NCBI RefSeq assembly: GCF_913776855.1
Contig: NZ_CAJYQD010000032.1
Span: forward strand, 79,345 to 143,344
From: an uncultured Sphingomonas sp.
GTDB lineage: Bacteria > Pseudomonadota > Alphaproteobacteria > Sphingomonadales > Sphingomonadaceae
DNA: 64,000 nucleotides
Direction: 5' to 3'
Made by a program: the position numbers and the translations under genes. How positions within the stretch are numbered: position 1 is the stretch's first letter; each line of letters opens with the position of its first letter. A model generated the notes under the pieces. That model worked only from the letters and a program-made list of their open reading frames with translations. It was not told the DNA's origin and did no database searches. Of this stretch, positions 40,772-50,200 are shown one piece after another.

Positions 40772-41527
40772 TCAGATTCCGTCGGCAACCGTGTCGTGCC
40801 CGGCGGCACGCAACCGCGCGGCCAGATCGGCGAGGCACGCATCGACCAGCGCCGCATCGGTCGCGCGAACGACGAAATTGGCACCGGTGCGGCCTTCGCG
40901 GAAGAACGGATAGCTGCCGATCGCCACGCCGTCATGCGCGCGCTCCACGTCGCGCAGCGTGCCCGCGACCTCGCTCTCCCCCACCCAGCAGCCCAGCGTT
41001 CCGGATACGACCGGCAGGCCGCCCTCCAGCGTACCGGTCAGGCTGTCGAGCATCGCCGCCGCAATATGGGGCACGCCGGCCATAACGAAGATATTGCCGA
41101 TATGGATGCCGGGCGCACCCGACATGCGGTTTTCGATCAGTTCGCCGCCCTCCGGCACCCGCGCCATGCGCAGGCGTGCGTCGGTCAGCCCGCCGCGCGT
41201 GGTGTAATAGTCTTCCAGGATCGCCCGCGCGCGCGGATGGACGATGACCGGAACACCCAGCGCCGCCGCGATCGATTCAACGGTGATATCATCATGCGTC
41301 GGCCCGATGCCACCTGTGGTGAACAGATAATCGTTGCGTGCGCGCAGCGTGTTCACCGCCTCGACGATCGCTTCCTCCCGATCCGCGACGACGCGGACTT
41401 CGGACAGGCGGATGCCCTGCACGTTCAACCACGTCGCCAGCTGCGCGACATTCTTGTCCTGCGTCCGGCCGGAGAGAATTTCATCCCCGATGACGAGCAA
41501 GGCGGCGGTCCAGATGCGATCGGTCAT
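40772..41527 (-). CDS. CinA-N/MoaB-fold molybdopterin-binding-like protein
   Basis: A 251-residue single-domain protein. GDEILSGRTQDKN (near residue 13) and FTTGGIGPTHDDITVESIA (near 70) are typical of the CinA N-terminal domain and of the MoaB/MogA fold. It lacks the C-terminal nicotinamide-nucleotide amidase domain, so it is not a full CinA. Some homologues hydrolyse ADP-ribose or related nucleotides. It is divergent from map. Confidence 0.87.
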   Translation of the reverse strand: MTDRIWTAALLVIGDEILSGRTQDKNVAQLATWLNVQGIRLSEVRVVADREEAIVEAVNTLRARNDYLFTTGGIGPTHDDITVESIAAALGVPVIVHPRARAILEDYYTTRGGLTDARLRMARVPEGGELIENRMSGAPGIHIGNIFVMAGVPHIAAAMLDSLTGTLEGGLPVVSGTLGCWVGESEVAGTLRDVERAHDGVAIGSYPFFREGRTGANFVVRATDAALVDACLADLAARLRAAGHDTVADGI

Positions 41528-41589
41528 GCCTTCGCATAGCGTGGGGACGTGCCCTCGCCTAGCGCGCGTTCGTTGCCTATATGGGCGTG

Positions 41590-42417
41590 ATGACCGACTA
41601 TCAGACCGTCACCGCCGATATGCCGCTCGCCCGGACCGGCGCGATCAAGCTGCACGATGCCGCCGGGTTCGAAGGAATGCGCCGCGCCGGCCGGCTTGCC
41701 GCGCATATCCTTGATGAGATCACCCCGCATGTCGTGCCGGGCGTGACCACCGCCGAACTGGACGCGACCATCTATCGCCTGATGCGCGAGGGCGGCGCGG
41801 TGCCCGCCACGCTCGGCTATCGCGGCTATGCTCATTCAACCTGCATCTCGATCAACCATGTCGTGTGCCACGGAATCCCGTCGGACCGGACGCTGAAGGA
41901 CGGCGACATCGCCAATATCGACGTTACGCCACTGCTGGATGGCTGGCATGGCGACAGCAGCCGCACGTATCTGGTCGGCGATGTGCCGATCAAGGCGCGC
42001 AAGCTGGTCGACGTGACCTATGAGTGCCTGATGCTGGGCATCGAACAGGCGAAGCCCGGCAACCGGATGGGCGATGTGGCCCACGCGATCCAGCGCCATG
42101 CCGAATCGCACCGCTATGGCGTGGTCCGCGATTTCTGTGGCCATGGCCTGGGACAGCTGTTCCATGACGCGCCCGAGGTGATCCATGCCGGCCGCCCCGG
42201 CACCGGCCCCGAGCTGCGCCCCGGCATGTTCTTCACCATCGAGCCGATGATCAATATCGGCCGGCCGGACGTGAAGATGCTGGACGATGGCTGGACGGCG
42301 GTGACGCGCGACCGGTCGCTGTCGGCGCAGTTCGAACATTCGATCGGGATTACCGAGGATGGCTGCGAAATCTTCACGCTCAGCCCCAAGGGGTTTACCA
42401 AGCCGCCGTATCTGTAA
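41590..42417 (+). CDS. map: Type I methionine aminopeptidase
   Basis: I take the ATG at 41590 (MTDYQTV), which gives 275 residues. An ATG at 41581 adds three. The metal-binding residues of MetAP are visible: the Asp pair in IDVTPLLDGWHGDSSRT, the His in GHGLGQLFHDAP, and the Glu residues in FTIEPMI and QFEHSIG. It removes N-terminal methionine from new proteins. A tiny cysteine-containing open frame follows, then the glnB promoter. Confidence 0.96.
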   Translation: MTDYQTVTADMPLARTGAIKLHDAAGFEGMRRAGRLAAHILDEITPHVVPGVTTAELDATIYRLMREGGAVPATLGYRGYAHSTCISINHVVCHGIPSDRTLKDGDIANIDVTPLLDGWHGDSSRTYLVGDVPIKARKLVDVTYECLMLGIEQAKPGNRMGDVAHAIQRHAESHRYGVVRDFCGHGLGQLFHDAPEVIHAGRPGTGPELRPGMFFTIEPMINIGRPDVKMLDDGWTAVTRDRSLSAQFEHSIGITEDGCEIFTLSPKGFTKPPYL

Positions 42418-42445
42418 ACTCCTCCCTGTGCCGAAGAGGATACTA

Positions 42446-42514
42446 TTGCCCGAAAAACCGGCACCCTGCCCCTTCTGTGGGCAATATCGACAGCCTCGCC
42501 CCAATCCCCGATGA
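42446..42514 (+). CDS. Possible 22-residue microprotein with CPFCG
   Basis: A TTG at 42446 with GAAGAGGA 5 bases upstream opens a 22-codon frame that reads MPEKPAPCPFCG and then an arginine/proline tail. The CxxC pair resembles a zinc knuckle, but the frame is too short for a full zinc-ribbon protein. It lies between map and the glnB promoter. It may be a leader or chance. Confidence 0.2.
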   Translation: MPEKPAPCPFCGQYRQPRPNPR

Positions 42515-42538
42515 TCCTGCCCAAGGCGAATCGCCGGT

Positions 42539-42554
42539 TGGCACGGTTATTGTT
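42539..42554 (+). promoter_or_regulatory. Sigma-54 (RpoN) promoter for glnB-glnA
   Basis: TGGCACG-N4-TTGTT matches the sigma-54 consensus TGGCACG-N4-TTGCW. The GG (42540-42541) and the GT (42552-42553) are 10 bases apart, exactly the required spacing, with only the -12 C changed to T. It lies about 60 bases upstream of the glnB start. NtrC control is expected under nitrogen limitation. Confidence 0.8.
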
Positions 42555-42557
42555 TAA

Positions 42558-42950
<393 letters not shown>

Positions 42951-43040
42951 CGCAACGCAGCATTATTTCGATTCGAGGGGCGTTCCGGGGCGATTGATTG
43001 CGCCGGAGCGTGGGGTTTAATCCAGAAAGGGCAGTTTCCG

Positions 43041-44453
43041 ATGGCTATTACCGCCAGCACCATCCTGAAGCGGATCAAGGACGAAGAGATCGAATGGATC
43101 GACCTGCGCTTCACCGATCCCAAAGGCAAGTGGCAGCACCTGACCATGGTCGCGTCGATCCTGGGTGAGGACGAGCTGACCGACGGCCTGATGTTCGACG
43201 GTTCGTCGATCGAAGGCTGGAAGGCGATCAACGAGTCGGACATGGTGCTGAAGCCCGATCTGGACGCGGTGTACACCGATCCGTTCTCGGCCACCCCGAT
43301 GCTGGTCATCTTCTGCGACGTGGTCGAACCGTCGACCGGCGAACTCTATGCCCGCGACCCGCGTTCGACCGCGAAGCGCGCCGAGGCGTATCTGAAGACC
43401 ACCGGAATCGGCGACACCGTCTATGTCGGCCCGGAAGCCGAATTCTTCATGTTCGACGACGTGCGGTTCGAAAACAGCTATTCGACCAGCTATTACAAGA
43501 TCGACGACATCGAACTGCCGGGCAATTCGGGTCGCGAATATGAAGCGGGCAACATGGGCCACCGCCCGCGCGCCAAGGGCGGCTATTTCCCGGTCGCGCC
43601 GGTCGACAGCGCCGTCGACATCCGTGGCGAAATGGTCACCACGATGCTCGAAATGGGCCTGCCCTGCGACAAGCATCACCACGAAGTCGCCGCTGCACAG
43701 CACGAACTGGGCCTGACGTTCGGCACGCTGACCACGACCGCCGATCGGATGCAGATCTACAAGTATGTCGTGCACCAGGTCGCGCACGCCTATGGCAAGA
43801 CGGCGACGTTCATGCCCAAGCCGATCAAGGAAGATAACGGCTCGGGGATGCACACCCACTTCTCGATCTGGAACGGCGGCAACCCGCTGTTCGCCGGCGA
43901 CGGCTATGCCGGCCTGTCGGACATGTGCCTGTACTTCATCGGCGGTATCATCAAGCACGCCAAGTCGGTGAACGCCTTCACCAACCCGACGACCAACAGC
44001 TACAAGCGGCTGGTTCCGGGCTATGAAGCGCCGGTGCTGCTCGCCTATTCGGCCCGCAACCGGTCGGCATCGTGCCGCATCCCGTACGGCACGGGTCCGA
44101 AGTCGAAGCGCGTCGAAGTCCGCTTCCCCGACGCGATGGCCAACCCGTATCTCGCCTATGCGGCGCTGATGATGGCGGGTCTGGACGGCATCCAGAACAA
44201 GATCCATCCGGGCGAGGCGATGGACAAGAACCTGTACGACCTGCCGCCGGCAGAACTCGCCCAGGTCCCGACGGTGTGCGGTTCGCTCCGCGAAGCGCTC
44301 GACAGCCTCGAAGCCGATCACGACTATCTGCTGAAGGGCGACGTGTTCTCGAAGGACCAGATCGAGGCCTATGTCGAGATCAAGCGCGGCGAAGTGGCGC
44401 GGTGGGAAATGACCCCCAGCCCGGTCGAGTATGACATGTACTACAGCGCCTGA
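43041..44453 (+). CDS. glnA: Glutamine synthetase type I
   Basis: A 470-residue GSI. It joins ammonia to glutamate using ATP. Motifs: [11 protein letters not shown] near residue 50, EAEFFMFDD near 133, [17 protein letters not shown] near 257 and the adenylylation site Tyr399 in KNLYDLPP. The Tyr site means the enzyme is probably switched by GlnE, as in other GSI-beta enzymes. It lies 90 bases after glnB, so the two form an operon. A strong terminator lies about 120 bases after the stop. Confidence 0.99.
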   Translation: MAITASTILKRIKDEEIEWIDLRFTDPKGKWQHLTMVASILGEDELTDGLMFDGSSIEGWKAINESDMVLKPDLDAVYTDPFSATPMLVIFCDVVEPSTGELYARDPRSTAKRAEAYLKTTGIGDTVYVGPEAEFFMFDDVRFENSYSTSYYKIDDIELPGNSGREYEAGNMGHRPRAKGGYFPVAPVDSAVDIRGEMVTTMLEMGLPCDKHHHEVAAAQHELGLTFGTLTTTADRMQIYKYVVHQVAHAYGKTATFMPKPIKEDNGSGMHTHFSIWNGGNPLFAGDGYAGLSDMCLYFIGGIIKHAKSVNAFTNPTTNSYKRLVPGYEAPVLLAYSARNRSASCRIPYGTGPKSKRVEVRFPDAMANPYLAYAALMMAGLDGIQNKIHPGEAMDKNLYDLPPAELAQVPTVCGSLREALDSLEADHDYLLKGDVFSKDQIEAYVEIKRGEVARWEMTPSPVEYDMYYSA

Positions 44454-44462
44454 GGTTGCCGT

Positions 44463-44553
44463 GCCGACAACCGGTGGCACGCAAGCGTGCCACAGGCGCT
44501 GTCGGCCGGCCTCGCCCACGGGCGAGGACCGACGACGTGGCTTCGCCACGTCG
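44463..44553 (+). other. Highly structured RNA region after glnA
   Basis: Three hairpins lie between the glnA stop and the terminator. GTGGCACGC (44474-44482) pairs with GCGTGCCAC (44485-44493), enclosed by GCCGACA (44463-44469) and TGTCGGC (44500-44506). CTCGCC (44511-44516) pairs with GGCGAG (44521-44526). CGACGTGGC (44533-44541) pairs with GCCACGTCG (44545-44553). No open frame is visible. It may be a stable 3' end or a small RNA released from the glnA message. Confidence 0.65.
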
Positions 44554-44570
44554 CGCTGAGACAAGAGAAA

Positions 44571-44601
44571 GGCGCCGGTCAAATGGCTCGGCGCCTTTTT
44601 T
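44571..44601 (+). terminator. Rho-independent terminator of glnBA
   Basis: A 7-bp stem (GGCGCCG at 44571-44577, CGGCGCC at 44589-44595) with an 11-base loop is followed by TTTTTT. It is a good intrinsic terminator 117 bases after the glnA stop. Confidence 0.85.
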
Positions 44602-44637
44602 GTTCGCGGTGGGCACTGTTGCTCGCTCCCCACGATC

Positions 44638-44719
44638 GTCCTGCCAGCGCAGGCTGGCATCTTCTGGTACGAGCGCACCACGCCAGCCGCGAGAGACCTC
44701 AGCCTTCGCTGGAGTGACG
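44638..44719. repeat. Diverged paired repeat of the REP family
   Basis: CTGCCAG-CGCAGG-CTGGCA near 44641-44659 and an inverted relative ending GGAGTGACG at 44719 share the loop and arm pattern of the 28-bp family but are more diverged. The rest of 44454-44804 carries the hairpins and the terminator, and no gene. Confidence 0.6.
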
Positions 44720-44804
44720 AATTGTGGAGCCGCCCACCGCCACACAAACGTCACATCCCCGTGGTCAAGCAACGCCGACCACCCGCGACAGGAATCGCCC
44801 GCCC

Positions 44805-45749
44805 ATGACCGTCCTTCTCGACCGCCGCACCCTGCTCGGCGGCTTTGCCATCAGTGCCGCTACCTTTGGTGTAGCGCCGGCACAGGCGCGCGCGGTGAAG
44901 GGCTGCACCTTCGCGGTGCTGGGCGACTGGGGTCGGGACACGCCCGAACAGCATCATGTCGCCGCCGCGATGGGCCGCGCGGCAGCGGAGGCACGCAGCG
45001 ATTTCGTGCTGGCGATCGGCGACAATTTCTATAGTGACGGCGTGACCTCCACCAACGACCCGCTGTGGCAATATGTGTTCGAAGGGGTCTATACCCACCC
45101 GGCATTGCAGGTGCCGTGGTATGCGCTGCTCGGCAATCACGACTATCGCGGCAATCCGCAGGCGCAGCTGGACTATAGCGCGCACAGCAAGCGCTGGCGG
45201 ATGCCGGCGCGCTATTACCAAGTGGCCGATGCGTCGCTGGCACGGGCGGACACCGAGCTGTTTGCGATCGACACCTCGCCCTTCGTCGAGCGCTATCGCG
45301 AGAATGACGGGATGATCGGCAGCAACACCCGGTCGCAGGATACCGCCAAGCAGCTTGCGTGGCTCGACCATGCGCTGTCGCAGTCGCGTGCCAAGTGGAA
45401 GCTGGTCACCGGCCACCATCCCATCCGGTCGGGCGGCAGTGGCCATGGCGACCAGCCGGAAATCATCGCGAAGGTGCTGCCGATCCTGAACCGCCATGGT
45501 GTACAGGCCTATATCGCCGGCCACGATCACGACCTGCAGCATATCCGCCGCGACGGGATCGACATGATCCAGTGCGGCGGGGGCATGGAGGCGCGCCCGG
45601 TCCAGCCGGTCGAGGGCACCCGCTTCTGCCGCGCCGCCGCCGGTTTCGGCATGGTGCGGATCGCAGGCGACCTGTTGTCGTTCGACCTGCGCGACGAACG
45701 CGGCGCCAGCCTCTACGACGCGTCGGTGCCGGTGCGCGTCACGGCATGA
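44805..45749 (+). CDS. Tat-exported metallophosphoesterase (purple-acid-phosphatase-like)
   Basis: The ATG at 44805 with ACAGGAA upstream gives 314 residues. The N-terminus LLDRRTLLGGFAI is a twin-arginine signal with a hydrophobic core, so export in folded form is likely. The calcineurin-type metal motifs are all present: GDWG, GDNFY, GNHDY, GHHP and GHDHDLQH. It resembles the tartrate-resistant acid phosphatase group. The substrate is probably a phosphomonoester in the periplasm. It is convergent with the AtoE-type gene and overlaps it by 11 bases. Confidence 0.9.
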   Translation: MTVLLDRRTLLGGFAISAATFGVAPAQARAVKGCTFAVLGDWGRDTPEQHHVAAAMGRAAAEARSDFVLAIGDNFYSDGVTSTNDPLWQYVFEGVYTHPALQVPWYALLGNHDYRGNPQAQLDYSAHSKRWRMPARYYQVADASLARADTELFAIDTSPFVERYRENDGMIGSNTRSQDTAKQLAWLDHALSQSRAKWKLVTGHHPIRSGGSGHGDQPEIIAKVLPILNRHGVQAYIAGHDHDLQHIRRDGIDMIQCGGGMEARPVQPVEGTRFCRAAAGFGMVRIAGDLLSFDLRDERGASLYDASVPVRVTA

Positions 45750-47163
45750 CCGGCGGAATATAGGGCAGCGTAAACGCCAGCGCCCAGAGGAGGAGCAGGA
45801 CCAGCGGCAGGTGGACGATCAGCTGGAGGAAGCTGAACCCCACGATGTCGCGCGCCTTCAGCCCGAGGATGCCGAGCAGCGGGAGCATCCAGAACGGGTT
45901 GACGAGGTTCGGCAACGCCTCCGACGCGTTGTAAATCTGCACCGCCCAGCCGAGATGGACGTGCAGGTCGTTTGCCGCCTGCATGACATAGGGCGCCTCC
46001 AGCAGCCATTTGCCGCCACCCGACGGAATGAAGAAGCCGAGGATCGCGGAATAGACGCCCATGGTCAGGGGGAAGGTTTCGGTCGTGTTCAGCGCGACGA
46101 AGGCATGGGCGATGACATCCGATAGGGTCGATCCGTCCGCGCTCTTCGCAGTCGTCATCATCGCGGCAATGGCCGCGTAGAAGGGATATTGGATCAGGAT
46201 GCCGGCGGTCGCGGGCACCGACCGCGCGAGTGCGTTCAGGAAGCGTTTGGGCCGCCAGTGCAGCACCAGTCCCGCCATCAGGAACAGGAAATTGTAGGTG
46301 TTGAGGTTGGAGATGGCGACCATCCATGATTGCCGCGCAAATTCCTGCACCAGCCAGCCTACTGCCAGCAGCCCGATCAGCACGGTGAGCAGCGGGGCAT
46401 GTTCCAGCCATTCGCCAGGCTGGGTACGGGGCGGCAGGGCGTCGTCCTCGCGCGCTGGATCGATCCCCATGTCCTGTGCGGTCACCGCCGTCTCTCGACC
46501 GGGAGCGGATGCGACCGCGATCACCGTCGACACGACCACCAGGATCGCGGCGATCAGCATTGATTGCCACAGGAAGATCGTCTGGCTGAAGGGGATTACG
46601 CCGGTGATCGGCAGCAGGCCCGGCGGCAGGCTGGCCGGGTTCGCCTGTAGCTGGGCCGAGGAAGACGACAGCCCCATCGCCCAGGTCGCGCCCAGCCCCA
46701 GATACGCCGCCGCCCCGCCCGCGCGGTAATCCATCCTGAGTTCGGTACGCCGCGCCAGCGCACGGGTCAGGAGGCCGCCGAAGATCAGGCTCAATCCCCA
46801 GCTGAGCAGCGAGGACATCATCGTCGCGACAGCGATCAGGCCGATCGCGCCACGCCCGCTCTTCGGGATCAGCGCCAGCCGGTCGATCAGCCGCTGCATC
46901 GGTGCGGAGGTCGCGACGACAGAGCCGCCGATGGTGACGAACGCCATCTGCATGGTGAAGGGGATCAGCGTCCAGAACCCGTCACCGAAGCTCTTCGTCA
47001 CTGCCGTGACCGGGGCGCCATTGGCCAGCACCGCGACCGCGACGACCACGACCGCCAGCGCCACGAACACGAAGGCGTCGGGAAACCAGCGTTCGGCCCA
47101 GTCGGTGAAGCGCAATGCGATGCGGGCAAGGCGGCCATCGGTGGCAGGGGCGGCAGCGGGCAT
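45739..47163 (-). CDS. Short-chain fatty acid transporter (AtoE family)
   Basis: A 474-residue integral membrane protein with about 12 hydrophobic segments. The family features include the N-terminal FTDWAERWFPDAFVFV, MSSLLSWGLSLIFGGLL and the C-terminal FFIPSGGGKWLLEAPYVM. AtoE-type proteins import short-chain fatty acids such as acetoacetate or butyrate. The gene stands alone. Its 3' end overlaps the phosphoesterase gene. Confidence 0.92.
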   Translation of the reverse strand: MPAAAPATDGRLARIALRFTDWAERWFPDAFVFVALAVVVVAVAVLANGAPVTAVTKSFGDGFWTLIPFTMQMAFVTIGGSVVATSAPMQRLIDRLALIPKSGRGAIGLIAVATMMSSLLSWGLSLIFGGLLTRALARRTELRMDYRAGGAAAYLGLGATWAMGLSSSSAQLQANPASLPPGLLPITGVIPFSQTIFLWQSMLIAAILVVVSTVIAVASAPGRETAVTAQDMGIDPAREDDALPPRTQPGEWLEHAPLLTVLIGLLAVGWLVQEFARQSWMVAISNLNTYNFLFLMAGLVLHWRPKRFLNALARSVPATAGILIQYPFYAAIAAMMTTAKSADGSTLSDVIAHAFVALNTTETFPLTMGVYSAILGFFIPSGGGKWLLEAPYVMQAANDLHVHLGWAVQIYNASEALPNLVNPFWMLPLLGILGLKARDIVGFSFLQLIVHLPLVLLLLWALAFTLPYIPPVMP

Positions 47164-47235
47164 CGGCGTCTCCGGTGATTCGCAGATACTACGAACCGCC
47201 CGGCCAATCGTTGCGCTACCGGTTCGACTGCCGGG

Positions 47236-50200
47236 TCAATAATCGCGGGAAATGCGGACGTTGGTGCTTTGCCGGCCGATGGTGGAAATGGAGGCGAGCA
47301 GCGACAGCCAGCGTGTGACCTGAAACTCGATACGGGTGGCGGAATAGCCCTGCCCGTCGGTCACGATTTCCGCATAGAAGCGCCGCGTCAGATATTTGCC
47401 GGCGGCGACCGAGGTGCCCTGCCCCGTCTGCGGATCGGCAGGCAGGATGCGCAGGCGGTCCAGCCCGGCGGCACGGCGCACCGCGTTGATCGGGTTCAGC
47501 CCGCCCTCGCCATTCTGCAGCGCGGCGACGGCGGCGGCCAGCTGCAACGCCTCCGGCGCGGACAGGTTGGTGATCGAAGTGCCGAACAGCAGCCGCGACA
47601 ACAATTCGTCCTCGGGCAATGCCGGCACGCTCTGGAAACTGATCTCCGGCCGGGTCGCGGTACCGGCAACGCGGATGGTGGCGTTCAGCCCCTGCGTGTC
47701 GGCATTGGCGACGATGTCGAGCGCAGGGTCCGCCGGGCTTTCGCCATTGAAGCGCAGCGCGCCGCGATCGACCCGGAACTCGCGACCGGCAAATTCATAA
47801 TCGCCGCGGATCAGGTCGGCGCGGCCGTTGATGATCGGACTGGTCGGCTCGCCAGTGATCGCCAGGTCGGCGGACCATTCGCTGGTGAGGCCGAGGCCGG
47901 TGACGATCAGGCCGCCCGGCGCGCGGGCCTTCAGGTCGAGCTTCCACGGGACGACCGCCGCGCTCGCTTCGTCATCGCCATCGGGGCGGTTGATTTCGCG
48001 GATGTTGAGGCGCGGGATCGGCGCGGTGGCGGTCGCCCGGCCCAAGCGATAGCGGCTGCCATCCATCCGCACTTCGCCCGAAATCATGCCGCCCGCGCCG
48101 TCGCTGCGCACCCGGATCGGACCGGTGACGGTGGCGCCGATCGAATCGGTGTTGATGAGGCGGGCGCGATCGGCGTTGAGCGACAGGTCGATGCCGAAGC
48201 CGCGCACCGCGGCGAATTCGAACGCACCGGTGCCCGTCACCCGCCCCTGCCGGCCGTCGTTCGCCGCGAAGCGATCGATCACCAGCCGCGATCCGTCGAA
48301 CCGGCCCTGTGCTTCGACGCCGGTCAGCACGGTGCCGGTGATCGCGCTTTCGATGCGGGCGCCGCTGGAGCGGACCACCCCGCGGATGCGCGGATCGGCG
48401 AGGCGGCCGGTAACGTCGGCTCCGACCGAAACCGGGCCGGACAGGTCGAACAGCTCGATCCCGGTCAACCGCCACAGCGTATCGGCCGGACCGCCATAGC
48501 GCAGCTGCGCGAACAACGGTGCGTTGTTCAGCCGGGTGGCGAGGTCGCCTTCCCCCAAGGGCGACAGGCGCGCCTGCGCCCGGCCAATCGTCTTGCCGCC
48601 GCTGGCCATCACCGCGCGCACGCCGGCGCGGTTCGCGTCCAGGACCGCTGCCACGCCGACATCGATCGGGGTCGACGATACCACCAGCCCGGACCGGCTG
48701 AGGCCGCGAATGGTCAGGTCGACCCGCCCGCTGGGCGTCGACCCGCGCGTGGCAAAGGCGATCTTGCCCGACGCGCTGCCGCTCAACCCCAGCCCCGGAT
48801 AGCCGATGTCGAGGACGGCGAGCGGCATCCGCGTGACGTCGAGCGCCAGTTCGGTGCTATCCGCCCCCACCGCGCCGCCGACCGTCGCGGTGCCGCCGGC
48901 AAAGCTGAACTGCGTCGGCGCCAGGCGCCAGCCATCCCCCTCGCGCCGGATCACCGCCGGGGTTTCCAGCTTCAGCGGCCGGCGGTCGAGCGTACCCTCC
49001 GCGCTGATGCGATATTCGTCGGCAGTGACCTGCGTCACGCTCTGGATCGAGAAGGCACGGCCGCGCGACCCGGCGATGGCGGCGCGGACTTCGCCGACGC
49101 CATCGACCAGCCTGGCACTGCCCGCCAGCCGCGCGATCGACAACTTGCCGCGCCGGAACCCCTGCGCGGTCATCGTCGCGTCGAGCGTGGTGCCTCCATC
49201 CGCCAGCACGATGCCCGCCTCCAGCCGTGCCCGCCGCACCGACCCGGCGACGCCCAGGCGCGCGCGGGTCGCTTCGAGGGCGATGTCGATCCGCTGGTCG
49301 CTGCCCTGTGGGGCGAAATCGATCGTGCCGGCGATGCCACCGCCATCGACGTTCAGCCGTCCGAGAAATCCATCCTCGACGATATCGACGCCGCCGGTGG
49401 CGCGGGTGCCGCTGACTTCCAGTTCGTCGACCGCGACGCGGGCGGTGCCGCCGCTCGGCAACAGGATGCGGCCATCGGCGGTGAACGGGCCGAGCCGCGA
49501 GCCACCGGTAGCGCGATAGGCGAAGCCCTCTGCCGTCGGATCAAGGTGCGCGACCACATCGGCGAGGCCCAGCGTCGCGTTGGGTGACGCGAAGCGCAGG
49601 TCCAGCGTCGGTTTGGAGATGTTGCCGTCGAGGATCAACTGGACCGGGCCGTAAGTCGTCTGACGTCCGCTTCCTTCGAAATGGAAGGTGCCGTCGCGCC
49701 GGCGATAGCCGTTGCCGCTGAGCGTCAGGCCGGGCGAGGTCAGCCGCAGCCCGCGCAGATAGAGTATGCCGTCCCTGCCCCGCTCCAGTCCGGTTTCGAT
49801 TCGCGGCAGCCCCTGCGTCAGCGACCGGAAGAAGCCGTTGTCGAGTCGGCGGACCTGCGCCATGCCGCGCCCGACGATCCGCGTGCCGCCGCCCGGAATG
49901 GGGACGGCGGTCAACCGGGTCTGGACATCGACCAGCCCGAGGCCGGGGATCAGATAGCGTTGCAGCGCGCCGCTGATCCCGACCTCGTACCGGCCGGTGG
50001 CCAGGTCGAGCGTCAGCATGATCCGACCGTTCAGCTTGTCCGACCGCACGATCAGATCGTTGCCGACCAGCGTCTTCGCATCGACCGCCAGCTTGCCCGT
50101 CACCGACAAGTTGCGCAGGATGCCGCCCGCGACATCGCCGACCCCGGTGACGCGTGCCGCGGCGAGCCGGATTGGCACGATCACCGGCGCCTTCGAAAAG

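Noticed and set aside
40772..41527. Complete CinA competence/repair protein
   Set aside because: Only the N-terminal MoaB-like domain is present; the amidase domain is missing.
42446..42514. YacG-type zinc finger
   Set aside because: The frame ends 10 residues after the first CxxC and lacks the second CxxxC pair.
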